Source of the DNA: Acidobacteria bacterium AB60
GTDB lineage: Bacteria; Acidobacteriota; Terriglobia; Terriglobales; Acidobacteriaceae
Length of the DNA stretch: 64,000 bases
Reading direction: 5' to 3'
Assembly: GCA_008682415.1 (NCBI GenBank)
Contig: VANK01000001.1
Span: 372,001 to 436,000, forward strand
The position numbers and the translations under genes were made by a program. This document shows positions 19,751-28,201 of this stretch, piece after piece. Within the stretch, counting starts at the first letter, position 1; the number at the start of each line of letters is the position of its first letter. The notes beneath the pieces were generated by a model. The model was not told where the DNA came from and made no database searches. It saw only the letters and a list, made by a program, of their open reading frames with translations.

Positions 19751-22072
19751 TCAGTCTGCCGCAGTCTCTGCGAGTTGGTGCGCCTGGTGCTCCTCGATCT
19801 CGCGCAGATAGGCGCTGTATCGGCCCAGGGTGCCGGAGGTGAACAGTCCGTCGTGCGCGGGGTTGACGAGGTCAGCGCGGGGTTGCGTCAGGGCCGAGAC
19901 AGGAACAAACGCGGGCTCGGTGGGGACATCGTTTCCTGCGAATAGGTTCAGGCGATCGAGTTTGTAGGCCGGGACGAGCCGTTCGATTTCGTCGAGGACT
20001 GCCAGCGGATCGAACGGGCTCAGCTTTGGCTCCAGTCCATGAGATGCAAGCCAGACGGCGTGGCGGTCGGCTTCCCCCGATTGCGCGCCACGCGATTGGC
20101 CAAAGTCGGCGCGCATGCCGCGCTTGCCGAAGGGGACGAGCGCCTTCACGTCCGCACCCATGGCATCGGCGAGGCGCACAAGAATTTCGAAGTCGGGACG
20201 AACGCCGGGGCGATCCGCAGCCTTCTTCGCCAGTTGCACATCGCCGAAGGTGTTGGTGATGGTGCCGGTCTTTTCATACAGGCTCGCGGCAGGGAAGACG
20301 ACATCGGCCTGCAGCGCGGTCTCGGTAAGAAACAGGTCCTGTACCACCAGGAAGGTCTTGCGGAGCGCATCCGGCGCCCAGCCAAGACGCTGGGCAGGAT
20401 TTTCGCCCACCACCACAAGCGCGCCGAGCTGCCCGCTCTGGGCCATCTCCAAGAACTCCGGTGCCGTCTTGCCGGGAGCAGCCGGCATGCCCGCGTACTC
20501 TTCTGCGAAGGCGCCCGGCGCGTTCACTGAGACGTATCCAGGCAGCAGATCGGGAAGCACACCCATGTCGGCTGCGCCGCGGGAGTTGGAGTGATCTCCG
20601 AGATAGGCAAAGCGCACATTGCCGCGCTTCAGTCCCCAGGAGACGAGCGCTTCCATCTGCTCGCCACGGTACTCCTGTCCGAAGATCAGAAGCAGGGACT
20701 CTTCCGCCATGACTGCCTTGGCCAGATCGCCTTCGTTGCGGTCAAGCAAGGCAGTCAGGTCGCGATAGCCGTTGGGCGGCACGCCTTGCACTGCCTTCGC
20801 CTGGCGTTCCAGCTTGATGGTGCGGTGATTCACGACATAGAGGCGCGCCTTGTTCAAGCGGACATTGCTGCGCAATTGCCAGGCAAGCAGCGGATGCTCT
20901 TCAGTGGGATTGCCGCCGACAAGAAGAATGGCGGGAGCGTTCCCGGCATCGCGAAGGCTGGCGGCTTTATGCTCCTGGCCCGCGAGAGAGCGCGCAAAGG
21001 TGGCGTAGTCGGCGGTGCGGACGTGGTCGATGTTGTTGGTCCGCAGCACCGTGCGCGCCAGCTTCTGCAGAAGATAGTTCTCCTCGTTGGTGGTGCGATT
21101 CGAACCGAGAACGGCAATCGAGTCGCCGCCGCGGCTGTCGCGGACCTCCTTCAGCTTGGCGGCCGCTACGCGGAGAGCGTTTTCCCAGGTGGTCGGTTCG
21201 AGCCTGCCCGACGCATTGCGCACCAGCGGCCTGGCCAGGCGCTCCTCGCTATTCACGAAATCGAAGCCGAAGCGCCCCTTGGCGCAAAGGAAATCGCCAT
21301 TGATGCCGCTCTTGTCGCGATTATCACCCCGCACCAGGTCAGTGCCTTCATGGGACTGCCGGACGCCAAGCGTCACTTTGCAGCCGTCACCGCAGTGCGT
21401 GCAGATGGTGGAGACGTGATTCATCTCCCAGGGCCGCGTCTTGTAGCGATAGCTGCCGCTGGTGAGCGCGCCCACCGGGCATACATCGATACACATGCCG
21501 CACTCTTCGCAGTCCAGATGATCTTCCCCGTTGGGAGCAATGACCGAGCTGACGCCGCGATTCTGCACGCCGAGCGCCCACACGTCCATGCCCTCGCCGC
21601 ACATGCGCACACAGCGATAGCAGAGGATGCAGCGGGGCCGATCGAAGAAGACCGCCGGCGACCACTGCTGCTCGTCACGGTGCTGCTTGGCCTCGGCGTA
21701 GAGGCTTTCCCCAGCACCGTATTTGAAGGTCATGTCCTGCAGCTCGCACTCGCCGCCCGCATCGCAGACCGGGCAATCGAGGGGATGGTTCCCGAGCAGT
21801 AATTGAAGCGTAGCTTTGCGCGCCTGCGCGATCTCGGGCGATTCCGTGACGAAGACTTGTCCCTCGGCGACGGTGGTCGTGCAGGCGGTTTGCAGCTTAG
21901 GCACCTTTTCCTGGCGCACGACGCACATGCGGCACGCCGCCTGCAGGCTGAGTCCGGGGTAATAACAGAAGGCGGGGATTTCGATGCCCGCCTTGCGGCA
22001 AGCCTCGATCAGCAGCGTTCCCGCGGGCGCTGTCAGCTTCTTGCCATCGACAGTAAAGGTTACGTCAGCCAT
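19751..22072 (-). CDS. nuoG: NADH-quinone oxidoreductase subunit G
   Basis: A 773-aa iron-sulfur subunit. An N-terminal [2Fe-2S] ferredoxin domain has Cys36, Cys47 and Cys50. An H-x3-C-x2-C-x5-C motif (HPLDCPVCDAGGEC) and two 4Fe-4S groups (CILCYRCVRMC, CEECGMCIDVCP) follow. A further cluster motif (CTHCGDGC...FLCAKG) opens the molybdopterin-oxidoreductase-like domain, which has lost its cofactor in complex I. It passes electrons from NuoF/E towards NuoI and NuoB, both of which are absent from this operon. The gap to nuoF is 15 bp. Confidence 0.94.
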   Translation of the reverse strand: MADVTFTVDGKKLTAPAGTLLIEACRKAGIEIPAFCYYPGLSLQAACRMCVVRQEKVPKLQTACTTTVAEGQVFVTESPEIAQARKATLQLLLGNHPLDCPVCDAGGECELQDMTFKYGAGESLYAEAKQHRDEQQWSPAVFFDRPRCILCYRCVRMCGEGMDVWALGVQNRGVSSVIAPNGEDHLDCEECGMCIDVCPVGALTSGSYRYKTRPWEMNHVSTICTHCGDGCKVTLGVRQSHEGTDLVRGDNRDKSGINGDFLCAKGRFGFDFVNSEERLARPLVRNASGRLEPTTWENALRVAAAKLKEVRDSRGGDSIAVLGSNRTTNEENYLLQKLARTVLRTNNIDHVRTADYATFARSLAGQEHKAASLRDAGNAPAILLVGGNPTEEHPLLAWQLRSNVRLNKARLYVVNHRTIKLERQAKAVQGVPPNGYRDLTALLDRNEGDLAKAVMAEESLLLIFGQEYRGEQMEALVSWGLKRGNVRFAYLGDHSNSRGAADMGVLPDLLPGYVSVNAPGAFAEEYAGMPAAPGKTAPEFLEMAQSGQLGALVVVGENPAQRLGWAPDALRKTFLVVQDLFLTETALQADVVFPAASLYEKTGTITNTFGDVQLAKKAADRPGVRPDFEILVRLADAMGADVKALVPFGKRGMRADFGQSRGAQSGEADRHAVWLASHGLEPKLSPFDPLAVLDEIERLVPAYKLDRLNLFAGNDVPTEPAFVPVSALTQPRADLVNPAHDGLFTSGTLGRYSAYLREIEEHQAHQLAETAAD

Positions 22073-22087
22073 TCTTCTCCAGAATCT

Positions 22088-23398
22088 CTACACCACGGCC
22101 AATTCCACGTGCTTGGCGAATGGACACGGCTTTCCGTTCAGGTGGTCCTCGAATTCCTTGCGGAACTTCTTCACAAATCCGAGAGTAGGCATTGCTGCCG
22201 CATCGCCAAGAGGACAGAAGGTGCGGCCCATCATGTTCTCGGCAAGATAGCGGATGTTGTCGATGTCCTTCGCCTCGCCGAATCCCGCATGGAAGCGGGT
22301 CAGCGACTTCTTCAGCCAGTCCGTGCCCTCCCGGCAGGGGATGCACCAGCCACAGCTCTCGTGCTGATAAAAGCTGATGGTGCGCAGCGCGAACTCTACG
22401 ATGCAGGTTTGATCGTCAATGACGACCACGCCGCCCGATCCCAGCATCGATCCAGCTTTCCCCACCTGGTCGAAGTCCATGCCGAGGTTCTCGATCTCTT
22501 CCGGCAGCAGAACCGGTGTCGACGAGCCGCCGGGAACAACGGCCTTCAACTTCCGGCCGCCGCGAACGCCGCCTCCGACCTCATAGATCATCTTCTTGAG
22601 GTTGTAGCCCATGGGCAGTTCGTAGACGCCAGGACGCTCCACATGACCGCTCAAGCCGAAGAGACGCGTGCCGCCGTTGCGTTCCGAGCCGACCGCCGCA
22701 TAGGCCGCGCCGCCCATCGCAATCACGTGGGGGACAGTCGCGATGGTCTCCGCGTTGTTGATGACGGTCGGTCCACCGTAGAGGCCTACAACCGCGGGGA
22801 ACGGCGGCTTGATGCGCGGTACGCCGCGCTTGCCCTCCAGGGACTCCATCAAAGCGGACTCTTCGCCAACCTCGTAGGCTCCGGCTCCGGTCTGCGTTAC
22901 TACCTCGAACTCGGTATCCGAGCCAAAGATCCCTTTGCCCAGGAACCCCTTGCTGTAGGCGTCGGCAACTGCCTTCTCCATGATCTCGAGCAGGTACCGG
23001 TACTCGCCGCGCAGGTAGATGAAGCCCATCTTTGCGCCGATGGCCAGCCCGGCGATGATGGTTCCCTCGATCACGGCGTGCGGATCGTGCAGGAAGATCA
23101 GGTGGTCCTTGCAGGTGCCGGGCTCGCTCTCATCGCCGTTCACCAGAACGTACTTGGGCTTGGCGGATTGCTTGGGCACAAACGACCACTTCAATCCTGT
23201 GGGGAAGCCCGCACCGCCGCGTCCGCGGAGGTTCGAAGCCTTCATCTCGTTAATGATCCAGTCCGGACCCTGCGTCAGGCACTTCTTGGCTGCCTCATAG
23301 CCGCCAAGCTCCAGATATTTCTCGATATTGGCCGCGCCCTGGCCGAATCGCCGGGTGACAATCTTCACTTCATCGGGATGGGAGACCAGTCTCGGCAT
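22088..23398 (-). CDS. nuoF: NADH-quinone oxidoreductase subunit F
   Basis: The 436-aa NADH- and FMN-binding subunit. RGRGGAGFPTGLKWSF is the nucleotide/FMN glycine-rich segment, GAGAYEVGEESALMESLEG follows, and the N3 cluster ligands are in ESCGWCIPCREG near the C terminus. It is the electron entry point of complex I, paired with NuoE, whose gene ends one base upstream. Confidence 0.95.
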   Translation of the reverse strand: MPRLVSHPDEVKIVTRRFGQGAANIEKYLELGGYEAAKKCLTQGPDWIINEMKASNLRGRGGAGFPTGLKWSFVPKQSAKPKYVLVNGDESEPGTCKDHLIFLHDPHAVIEGTIIAGLAIGAKMGFIYLRGEYRYLLEIMEKAVADAYSKGFLGKGIFGSDTEFEVVTQTGAGAYEVGEESALMESLEGKRGVPRIKPPFPAVVGLYGGPTVINNAETIATVPHVIAMGGAAYAAVGSERNGGTRLFGLSGHVERPGVYELPMGYNLKKMIYEVGGGVRGGRKLKAVVPGGSSTPVLLPEEIENLGMDFDQVGKAGSMLGSGGVVVIDDQTCIVEFALRTISFYQHESCGWCIPCREGTDWLKKSLTRFHAGFGEAKDIDNIRYLAENMMGRTFCPLGDAAAMPTLGFVKKFRKEFEDHLNGKPCPFAKHVELAVV

Positions 23399-23399
23399 A

Positions 23400-23921
23400 C
23401 TATCGTCCCCCGTTCGCAGCGGCCCGTTCGCGGTACTGCTGCAGGATGCCCGGTACGCTGTCGGCGGCCAGTTCGTCGTGGAAATCGTAGTTCACCTGGA
23501 TAGCAGGAGCCCAGCAACAGGCGCCAATACACTCGACCTCTTCGAGAGAGAAGACTCCATCCGGCGTGATGCCCTTGTGGCCAACACCGAGTTCTTCCTG
23601 GAACCGGTCAAACAAGTCGTAGGCCCCGCGCAGCATGCAGCTGATATTGGTGCACACCTGGATATTGAATCGCCCCGCAGGTTTGAAGCGGAGCATGGAG
23701 TAGTAACTCGCCACATTGCGAACATCAAGTTCGGTCAAACCCAGGCGATCGGCAATCTCCGCGATGACGGCGTCGGAGAGATAGCCAATCTCGTCCTGCG
23801 CGTATAGCATCATTGGGATCAGCGCCGAGCGCTTGACGGGATACTTCTCCACCAGCGCGTCAAAGCGCGCGGCCAGCGCCGGCGAAAAGATCGACATGGT
23901 CTCGGATTCCCTTGGGGTCAT
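23400..23921 (-). CDS. nuoE: NADH-quinone oxidoreductase subunit E
   Basis: A thioredoxin-like [2Fe-2S] subunit, 173 aa from the ATG at 23921. I chose this start because it forms an ATGA overlap with the gene upstream; a start at 23942 would add seven residues inside that gene. The N1a ligands are visible as CTNISC and, about 40 residues later, CIGACC. It supports NuoF in the NADH module. Confidence 0.93.
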   Translation of the reverse strand: MTPRESETMSIFSPALAARFDALVEKYPVKRSALIPMMLYAQDEIGYLSDAVIAEIADRLGLTELDVRNVASYYSMLRFKPAGRFNIQVCTNISCMLRGAYDLFDRFQEELGVGHKGITPDGVFSLEEVECIGACCWAPAIQVNYDFHDELAADSVPGILQQYRERAAANGGR

Positions 23922-24244
23922 GCCATCAGCTCCCGTGCCCATGCCTCTGCCACCATATCCATCTCTTCCTCGTGATCCCCTTCAGACCGTTTCAGGCGGC
24001 CGGCCGCGGTGAGTTCCAGGATCCCGCCTTTGCCGTTCTGCCGGCCCCACCGGATCATTGCCCCGTCGCGCTGTAACTTCAGCCAGTCATCCCCGTGGCG
24101 GACTGTAATTTGTTCCTCGCCCAGTTCCACCGTGGCCTGCGTGTTCCTGTTGAGCCCGTGCGCCGCGGTGTAGCTGCGGAGCAGGGAAGCCAGCGATACC
24201 CAGAGCTCCACGTACAGCTGATCAAAATCCGGCTCTGGCACCAC
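23918..24244 (-). CDS. Small conserved-looking protein encoded between nuoD and nuoE, function unknown
   Basis: A predicted 108-aa protein (107 if the second GTG at 24241 is used). It begins two bases after the nuoD stop and overlaps the nuoE ATG by four bases, so it is locked into the operon. It has a predicted helix (FDQLYVELWVSLASLLRSYTAAHG), then beta-like strands (TQATVELGEEQITVRHGDDWLKLQRDG, MIRWGRQNGKGGILELTAAG) and an acidic helical tail. No cysteine cluster, membrane segment or signal peptide is seen. It is not a subunit I recognise. A lineage-specific accessory or assembly factor is an inference from position only. Confidence 0.7.
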   Translation of the reverse strand: MVPEPDFDQLYVELWVSLASLLRSYTAAHGLNRNTQATVELGEEQITVRHGDDWLKLQRDGAMIRWGRQNGKGGILELTAAGRLKRSEGDHEEEMDMVAEAWARELMA

Positions 24245-24246
24245 GA

Positions 24247-25464
24247 CTAGCGATCGATCTCCCCCAGCACAATGTCGATGGATCCGATCGCTGCGACCAC
24301 ATCGGCCAGCAGCCGCCCCTGGCACATCGTCTCCAACGCCTGCAGGTCGGCGAACGACGGATAGCGCATGTGCACACGCCAGGGTTTCGCCGTGCCGTCT
24401 GAAACGACATAGTAGCCGACCTGCCCATGTCCCGATTCAATGCTTTGATACACCTCGCCGGCCGGCACGGCAAAGCCTTCCGTCACGATCTTGAAGTGAT
24501 GGATCAACGCCTCCATCTGCGTCTTCATCTGCTCGCGGTCAGGCAGGATGATTTTGGGAGCGTCGGCTTTGATCGGGCCTTCCGGCATACCGTCCAATGC
24601 CTGCTGCACGATCTTCACGCTCTCCCGCATCTCCTGCAGACGGCATTCGTACCGTGCCCAGCAGTCGCCGACGTTGGACACCGGCACGTTGAACTGAAAT
24701 TTTTCGTAGCTGGAGTACGGCATATCCCGCCGCACGTCGAAGTCGATTCCAGACGCCCGCATGACCGGACCGGTGACTGCCAGCGCCAGAGCGTCGTCGC
24801 CGGAGAGATATCCAACGCCTTTCAACCGGTTCATGAAGATGGGATTTCCGGTCAGAAGATTGGAGTACTCGTCGATCTTTTCCGGGAACGTCTTGAGGAA
24901 TGCCTGCACCCGCGGCAGAAAATCCAACGGCGGATCCAGGGCCAACCCGCCGATACGGATGTAGCTGGTCATCATCCGCTGGCCCGAGATCATCTCGAAC
25001 ATGCGCAGAATCTCTTCGCGCTCGCGGAAGGTGTAGAGAAACACGGTCAGCGCGCCGATGTCCATGGCGTGCGTCCCTAACCAGATGAGGTGCGAGTTGA
25101 TCCGGGTCATCTCGGCCAGCAGGACGCGCATCCACTGCGCCTTGGGCGGAATTTCCAGCTGCAGCAACTTCTCTACGGCAAGCGAATACACCAGGTTATT
25201 CGCCATCGGCCCAAGATAATCGACGCGATCGGTCAGCGGCACGACCTGCTGATAGAACTTGGCCTCGCAGGTCTTCTCGATCCCCGTGTGCAGATACCCG
25301 ATCTCCGGATAGAGTCGGACAACGATCTCGCCATCGATCTCCAGGACCAGGCGCAGCACGCCATGAGTCGAGGGGTGCTGCGGGCCCATGTTCAGCACCA
25401 TGTGCTGGTCGCGCGAACCCTCGGCTACAGGAACGTCCAGAATGGGTGTGCCAACGTCGGGCAT
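24247..25464 (-). CDS. nuoD: NADH-quinone oxidoreductase subunit D
   Basis: A 405-aa 49-kDa subunit that lines the quinone site. Landmarks are NMGPQHPSTHGVLRLVLEIDGE, EIGYLHTGIEKTCE, NRLKGVGYLSGDDA and a C-terminal VLGEIDR. The ATG at 25464 shares one base with the nuoC stop (TGATG), which decides the start; a longer frame to 25515 would run into nuoC. In many bacteria C and D are fused; here they are separate but coupled. Confidence 0.95.
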   Translation of the reverse strand: MPDVGTPILDVPVAEGSRDQHMVLNMGPQHPSTHGVLRLVLEIDGEIVVRLYPEIGYLHTGIEKTCEAKFYQQVVPLTDRVDYLGPMANNLVYSLAVEKLLQLEIPPKAQWMRVLLAEMTRINSHLIWLGTHAMDIGALTVFLYTFREREEILRMFEMISGQRMMTSYIRIGGLALDPPLDFLPRVQAFLKTFPEKIDEYSNLLTGNPIFMNRLKGVGYLSGDDALALAVTGPVMRASGIDFDVRRDMPYSSYEKFQFNVPVSNVGDCWARYECRLQEMRESVKIVQQALDGMPEGPIKADAPKIILPDREQMKTQMEALIHHFKIVTEGFAVPAGEVYQSIESGHGQVGYYVVSDGTAKPWRVHMRYPSFADLQALETMCQGRLLADVVAAIGSIDIVLGEIDR

Positions 25465-25976
25465 CAGCGATAGCCCTCCACCGGGTAATCTTTGCGCAGC
25501 GGATGGCCGACCCATTCGTCGGGCATCATGATGCGTCGCAGGTTAGGATGCCCCTCAAAGCGGATTCCAAACAGGTCAAACACCTCGCGCTCGTAATAAT
25601 TCGCGCCCGCCCATACCGGTGTGATCGATTCCACCGAAGCCTCCGACTCATCGACCATCACCCGCAGCCGAAGCACCTCTCTGTATTGGTGCGAACAGAT
25701 GTGATAGCTGAGCTGAAAGCGGGGCGTTGAAGGAAGCCAGTCAACCGCGGTCATATCCTGAAATGCCTTATAGCCGGCATCGCGAACCACCCTGCAGGCC
25801 TCGCGGATACAGTTGGGTGCGATCGTCAGGGTTACCTCCCCGCGATCGAGCTTCGCATCAACGAGAGCGTCGCCGTTCCACGCCAGGAGGGCTTTGATGC
25901 CGGGATGCTCCGGCAGGGCCTCGAGGACAGCGGCTTTGTCCAGGAGCGTGAGCTTGGGATCGAGGGTCTGCACCAT
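25464..25976 (-). CDS. nuoC: NADH-quinone oxidoreductase subunit C
   Basis: A 170-aa 30-kDa-type subunit of the peripheral arm. The signature YYEREVFDLFGIRFEGHPNLRRIMMPDEWVGHPLRKDYP is complete near the C terminus. Its ATG directly follows the nuoA stop (TAGATG) with no space for nuoB, which normally lies between A and C. Confidence 0.94.
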   Translation of the reverse strand: MVQTLDPKLTLLDKAAVLEALPEHPGIKALLAWNGDALVDAKLDRGEVTLTIAPNCIREACRVVRDAGYKAFQDMTAVDWLPSTPRFQLSYHICSHQYREVLRLRVMVDESEASVESITPVWAGANYYEREVFDLFGIRFEGHPNLRRIMMPDEWVGHPLRKDYPVEGYR

Positions 25977-26378
25977 CTACAGGTCCGCCTTATCCAGGCT
26001 CCAGTCCAGGATGCCCTTGCGCACAATGTAGAACAGGCCCACCGCGACGAAGCCGAGATACACGATCATTTCCCAGAAGCCAAAAAGCTTGGACCCCGTG
26101 ATCTGAGGAAGCTGGCGGTAGATCACCGCCCAGGGCATCATGAAGACCGCCTCTACGTCGAAGAGGATGAAAAGCATGGCGACCATGTAGAAGCGCACGC
26201 TGAACCTGCCGCGAGCATCGCCCACGGGCGTAATGCCGCACTCGTAAGCAGACAACTTTACCGAGGTATTGCGATGGCGGCCGATGAAATACGAGCCCGC
26301 GACCATACTCGCGCCCATGCCGAAGGCCACGACAATTTGCATGAGTAACGGCAGATACTGCCAGTGGTAGGGAATCAT
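25977..26378 (-). CDS. nuoA: NADH-quinone oxidoreductase subunit A
   Basis: A 133-aa, three-helix membrane subunit and first gene of the operon. The conserved loop YECGITPVGDARGRFSVRFY and the acidic helix FILFDVEAVFMMPW are intact. A sigma-70-like promoter lies about 80 bp upstream and a ggggcg stretch precedes the ATG. Confidence 0.95.
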   Translation of the reverse strand: MIPYHWQYLPLLMQIVVAFGMGASMVAGSYFIGRHRNTSVKLSAYECGITPVGDARGRFSVRFYMVAMLFILFDVEAVFMMPWAVIYRQLPQITGSKLFGFWEMIVYLGFVAVGLFYIVRKGILDWSLDKADL

Positions 26379-26765
26379 CGTAGCGCCCCAAAATGTTGAA
26401 GAAAAATCGATCTTTGAGCCTGGGCATCGACGACTCCGCTGTCTCAGGCCGATGGTTTGAGATTAGGTGCTCAGGTTGCTGCAGTCAAGGCAGCTACCAT
26501 TCGTCGCATTCTTGCATCGTAAGGGCAAGCGTAATGGGGCACAGGCCCCGCCGCGTCAAGAAATGGCCTTGAAGTCCGCCGAGACTTTTCATTTGCAATG
26601 TGCGCGCGATCACGTATGATCAGGGACTGTTTCCCCTACATTAGCAAAGTTCATAGTTGCCGGAACGGAATGGTCCGACTTGCGCTTTCCCAGGAAGGGA
26701 AGGCGATCTCGCCCTGTGCGGATTCGGATCGTCCCACGATTCAAGAAGAAGGCGAGGATTGAGGA
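26379..26765. other. Divergent intergenic region upstream of nuoA
   Basis: This 387-bp stretch is less GC-rich than its surroundings and holds the nuo promoter. It also has a small GGGGC-ACAG-GCCCC hairpin at 26536-26549. I see no gene in it. Confidence 0.6.
26460..26488 (-). promoter_or_regulatory. Predicted sigma-70 promoter of the nuo operon
   Basis: On the minus strand TTGACT (26488-26483) and TAATCT (26465-26460) are exactly 17 bases apart. Transcription would start near 26453 and leave a leader of about 75 bases before nuoA. Both hexamers are close to consensus and no other gene could use it. Confidence 0.6.
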
Positions 26766-27083
26766 ATGGCTGCCTCCACAACTTCCGGCTTTTCGCTGCA
26801 CGCGCCTTCGGCCCTGACGGCCGAGGTTACCCGTGTCACCCGTACGAAGCGACCCCGGCGGGTCAGCCCTGAAGCTGGACATGCGCTCGAAATTCTGGGA
26901 CACGCCATCGAGTACCTCTCCGACGAGTTCGTCCACAATGGCGGAGAGATGACCGCGAGTGATCCCCAGGTGGAAGCTGTTCAGCTGTTAATGGCCTTGA
27001 ACCGGGAGGTGTACTTCAGCTGCCCCGAGGTTCCGTCCCTGGCGGACCGGCTCCGCTCCTTGTTGCACGCCCGGACACATTGA
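26766..27083 (+). CDS. Small protein of unknown function
   Basis: A 105-aa protein. Residues 1-33 are Ser/Thr/Ala- then Arg/Lys-rich. The remainder looks like a helical domain (AGHALEILGHAIEYLSDEFVHNGG, then VEAVQLLMALNREVYFSCPEV and SLADRLRSLLH). No signal peptide or membrane span is seen. It diverges from nuoA. The patterned helices and normal codon use suggest a real gene; I do not recognise the family. Confidence 0.6.
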   Translation: MAASTTSGFSLHAPSALTAEVTRVTRTKRPRRVSPEAGHALEILGHAIEYLSDEFVHNGGEMTASDPQVEAVQLLMALNREVYFSCPEVPSLADRLRSLLHARTH

Positions 27084-27132
27084 CCGCATCCTCCGCGTCC
27101 GGTTCCACCGTTCCGGATGATAGATTAAGCGC

Positions 27133-28188
27133 GTGCGCTCTCCGCAGTCGGGCATGACCCGTGTCGGCTTGGCCCTTCTTCTAGCCTTTTTTTCACGTTT
27201 CGCCTCCTCAACACCGCCCCCTCCTGCCCAAGGGGTTGCGGATTCCCATCCAACGCTGGTCTTCCCGAAGTTCGCACCGGGTCAACCGCTGCACCTGGTC
27301 GCCTACGGGGACACGCGCTTCACTGATCCCTCCATTACCGGGGTCACGAATCCCCGGGTGCGCCAATGGCTGGCGCAACAGATCGGGGAGCAGCACCCCC
27401 AGGCGATTCTGTTGACCGGCGATACGCCGTTCCACGGAGGGAATGCCGCCGACTGGTCGGTGTTCCAGCATGAGACCGAGTCCTGGAGAACGTCGGGAGC
27501 GCTGCAGCTGCCCACCACCGGCAACCATGAGAGTCTCGGTGGTCCGATCTGGATCGAGAACTACTTCCAGAACTTTCCCGAGATCGAGCGGCATCGCTAT
27601 TACTCGGCTCTGCTGGGCAGTCTGGAAGTGATTTCGCTCGATTGCACGCAGCCGTCCGGCGCCTCTTCCGGGCAGGGCCGCTGGTTCGCCGCGCAGCTGG
27701 ACCATTTGCCGGCGCAGGTCGAGTTCCTGATGATCCTCTACCACGTTCCCTGGATGGCCGACCGACAATCGGAGGTGTTCGTAGGCTTGCCCACCAAGGA
27801 AGCGCTTGCCTTGCGCGAGATTCTGGAGGCGCGTCTGCCCAGAATCCATGCCCGGGTAATCGTCTTCAATGGACACATTCACAACTACGAGCGCTTCGAG
27901 CGCCGGGGAGTGGAATACGTGGTGACCGGCGGGGGAGGAGCGATCCCGTATCCCGTGCTAATTCGAGGCGGGGGAGACCTTTACCGGGACACCGGCTACC
28001 CGGTCTATCACTATTTGGTCGTCGACATTGCAAATCACAAGCTTCATGCCGTCATGTGGAAGGTCAAAGATCCCGAGGCTTCGAGCTTGGAAGCGGAGGT
28101 CAAAGATGAGTTCGCCGTCGAAGCCGACGCGCGCGTCGCGAACAGGGCGGCGCAAAAGCACGGAAAGGTCCACAGCCATCCGGACTGA
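27133..28188 (+). CDS. Secreted calcineurin-like metallophosphoesterase
   Basis: A 351-aa exported phosphatase. It starts at GTG 27133 or at ATG 27154 just before a hydrophobic signal peptide (GLALLLAFFSRFASS). Two-metal site motifs run in order: GDTR near residue 59, LLTGDTPFHGG, TTGNHES, YHVPWM and GHIHNYERFE, which is close to the purple-acid-phosphatase pattern. The first block has DTR in place of the usual D-x-H. The lysine/histidine-rich tail follows a beta-sandwich-like end. Substrate unknown; periplasmic or extracellular phosphomonoesters are likely. Confidence 0.82.
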   Translation: MRSPQSGMTRVGLALLLAFFSRFASSTPPPPAQGVADSHPTLVFPKFAPGQPLHLVAYGDTRFTDPSITGVTNPRVRQWLAQQIGEQHPQAILLTGDTPFHGGNAADWSVFQHETESWRTSGALQLPTTGNHESLGGPIWIENYFQNFPEIERHRYYSALLGSLEVISLDCTQPSGASSGQGRWFAAQLDHLPAQVEFLMILYHVPWMADRQSEVFVGLPTKEALALREILEARLPRIHARVIVFNGHIHNYERFERRGVEYVVTGGGGAIPYPVLIRGGGDLYRDTGYPVYHYLVVDIANHKLHAVMWKVKDPEASSLEAEVKDEFAVEADARVANRAAQKHGKVHSHPD

Positions 28189-28201
28189 GGGGAGAGGTGC
28201 A

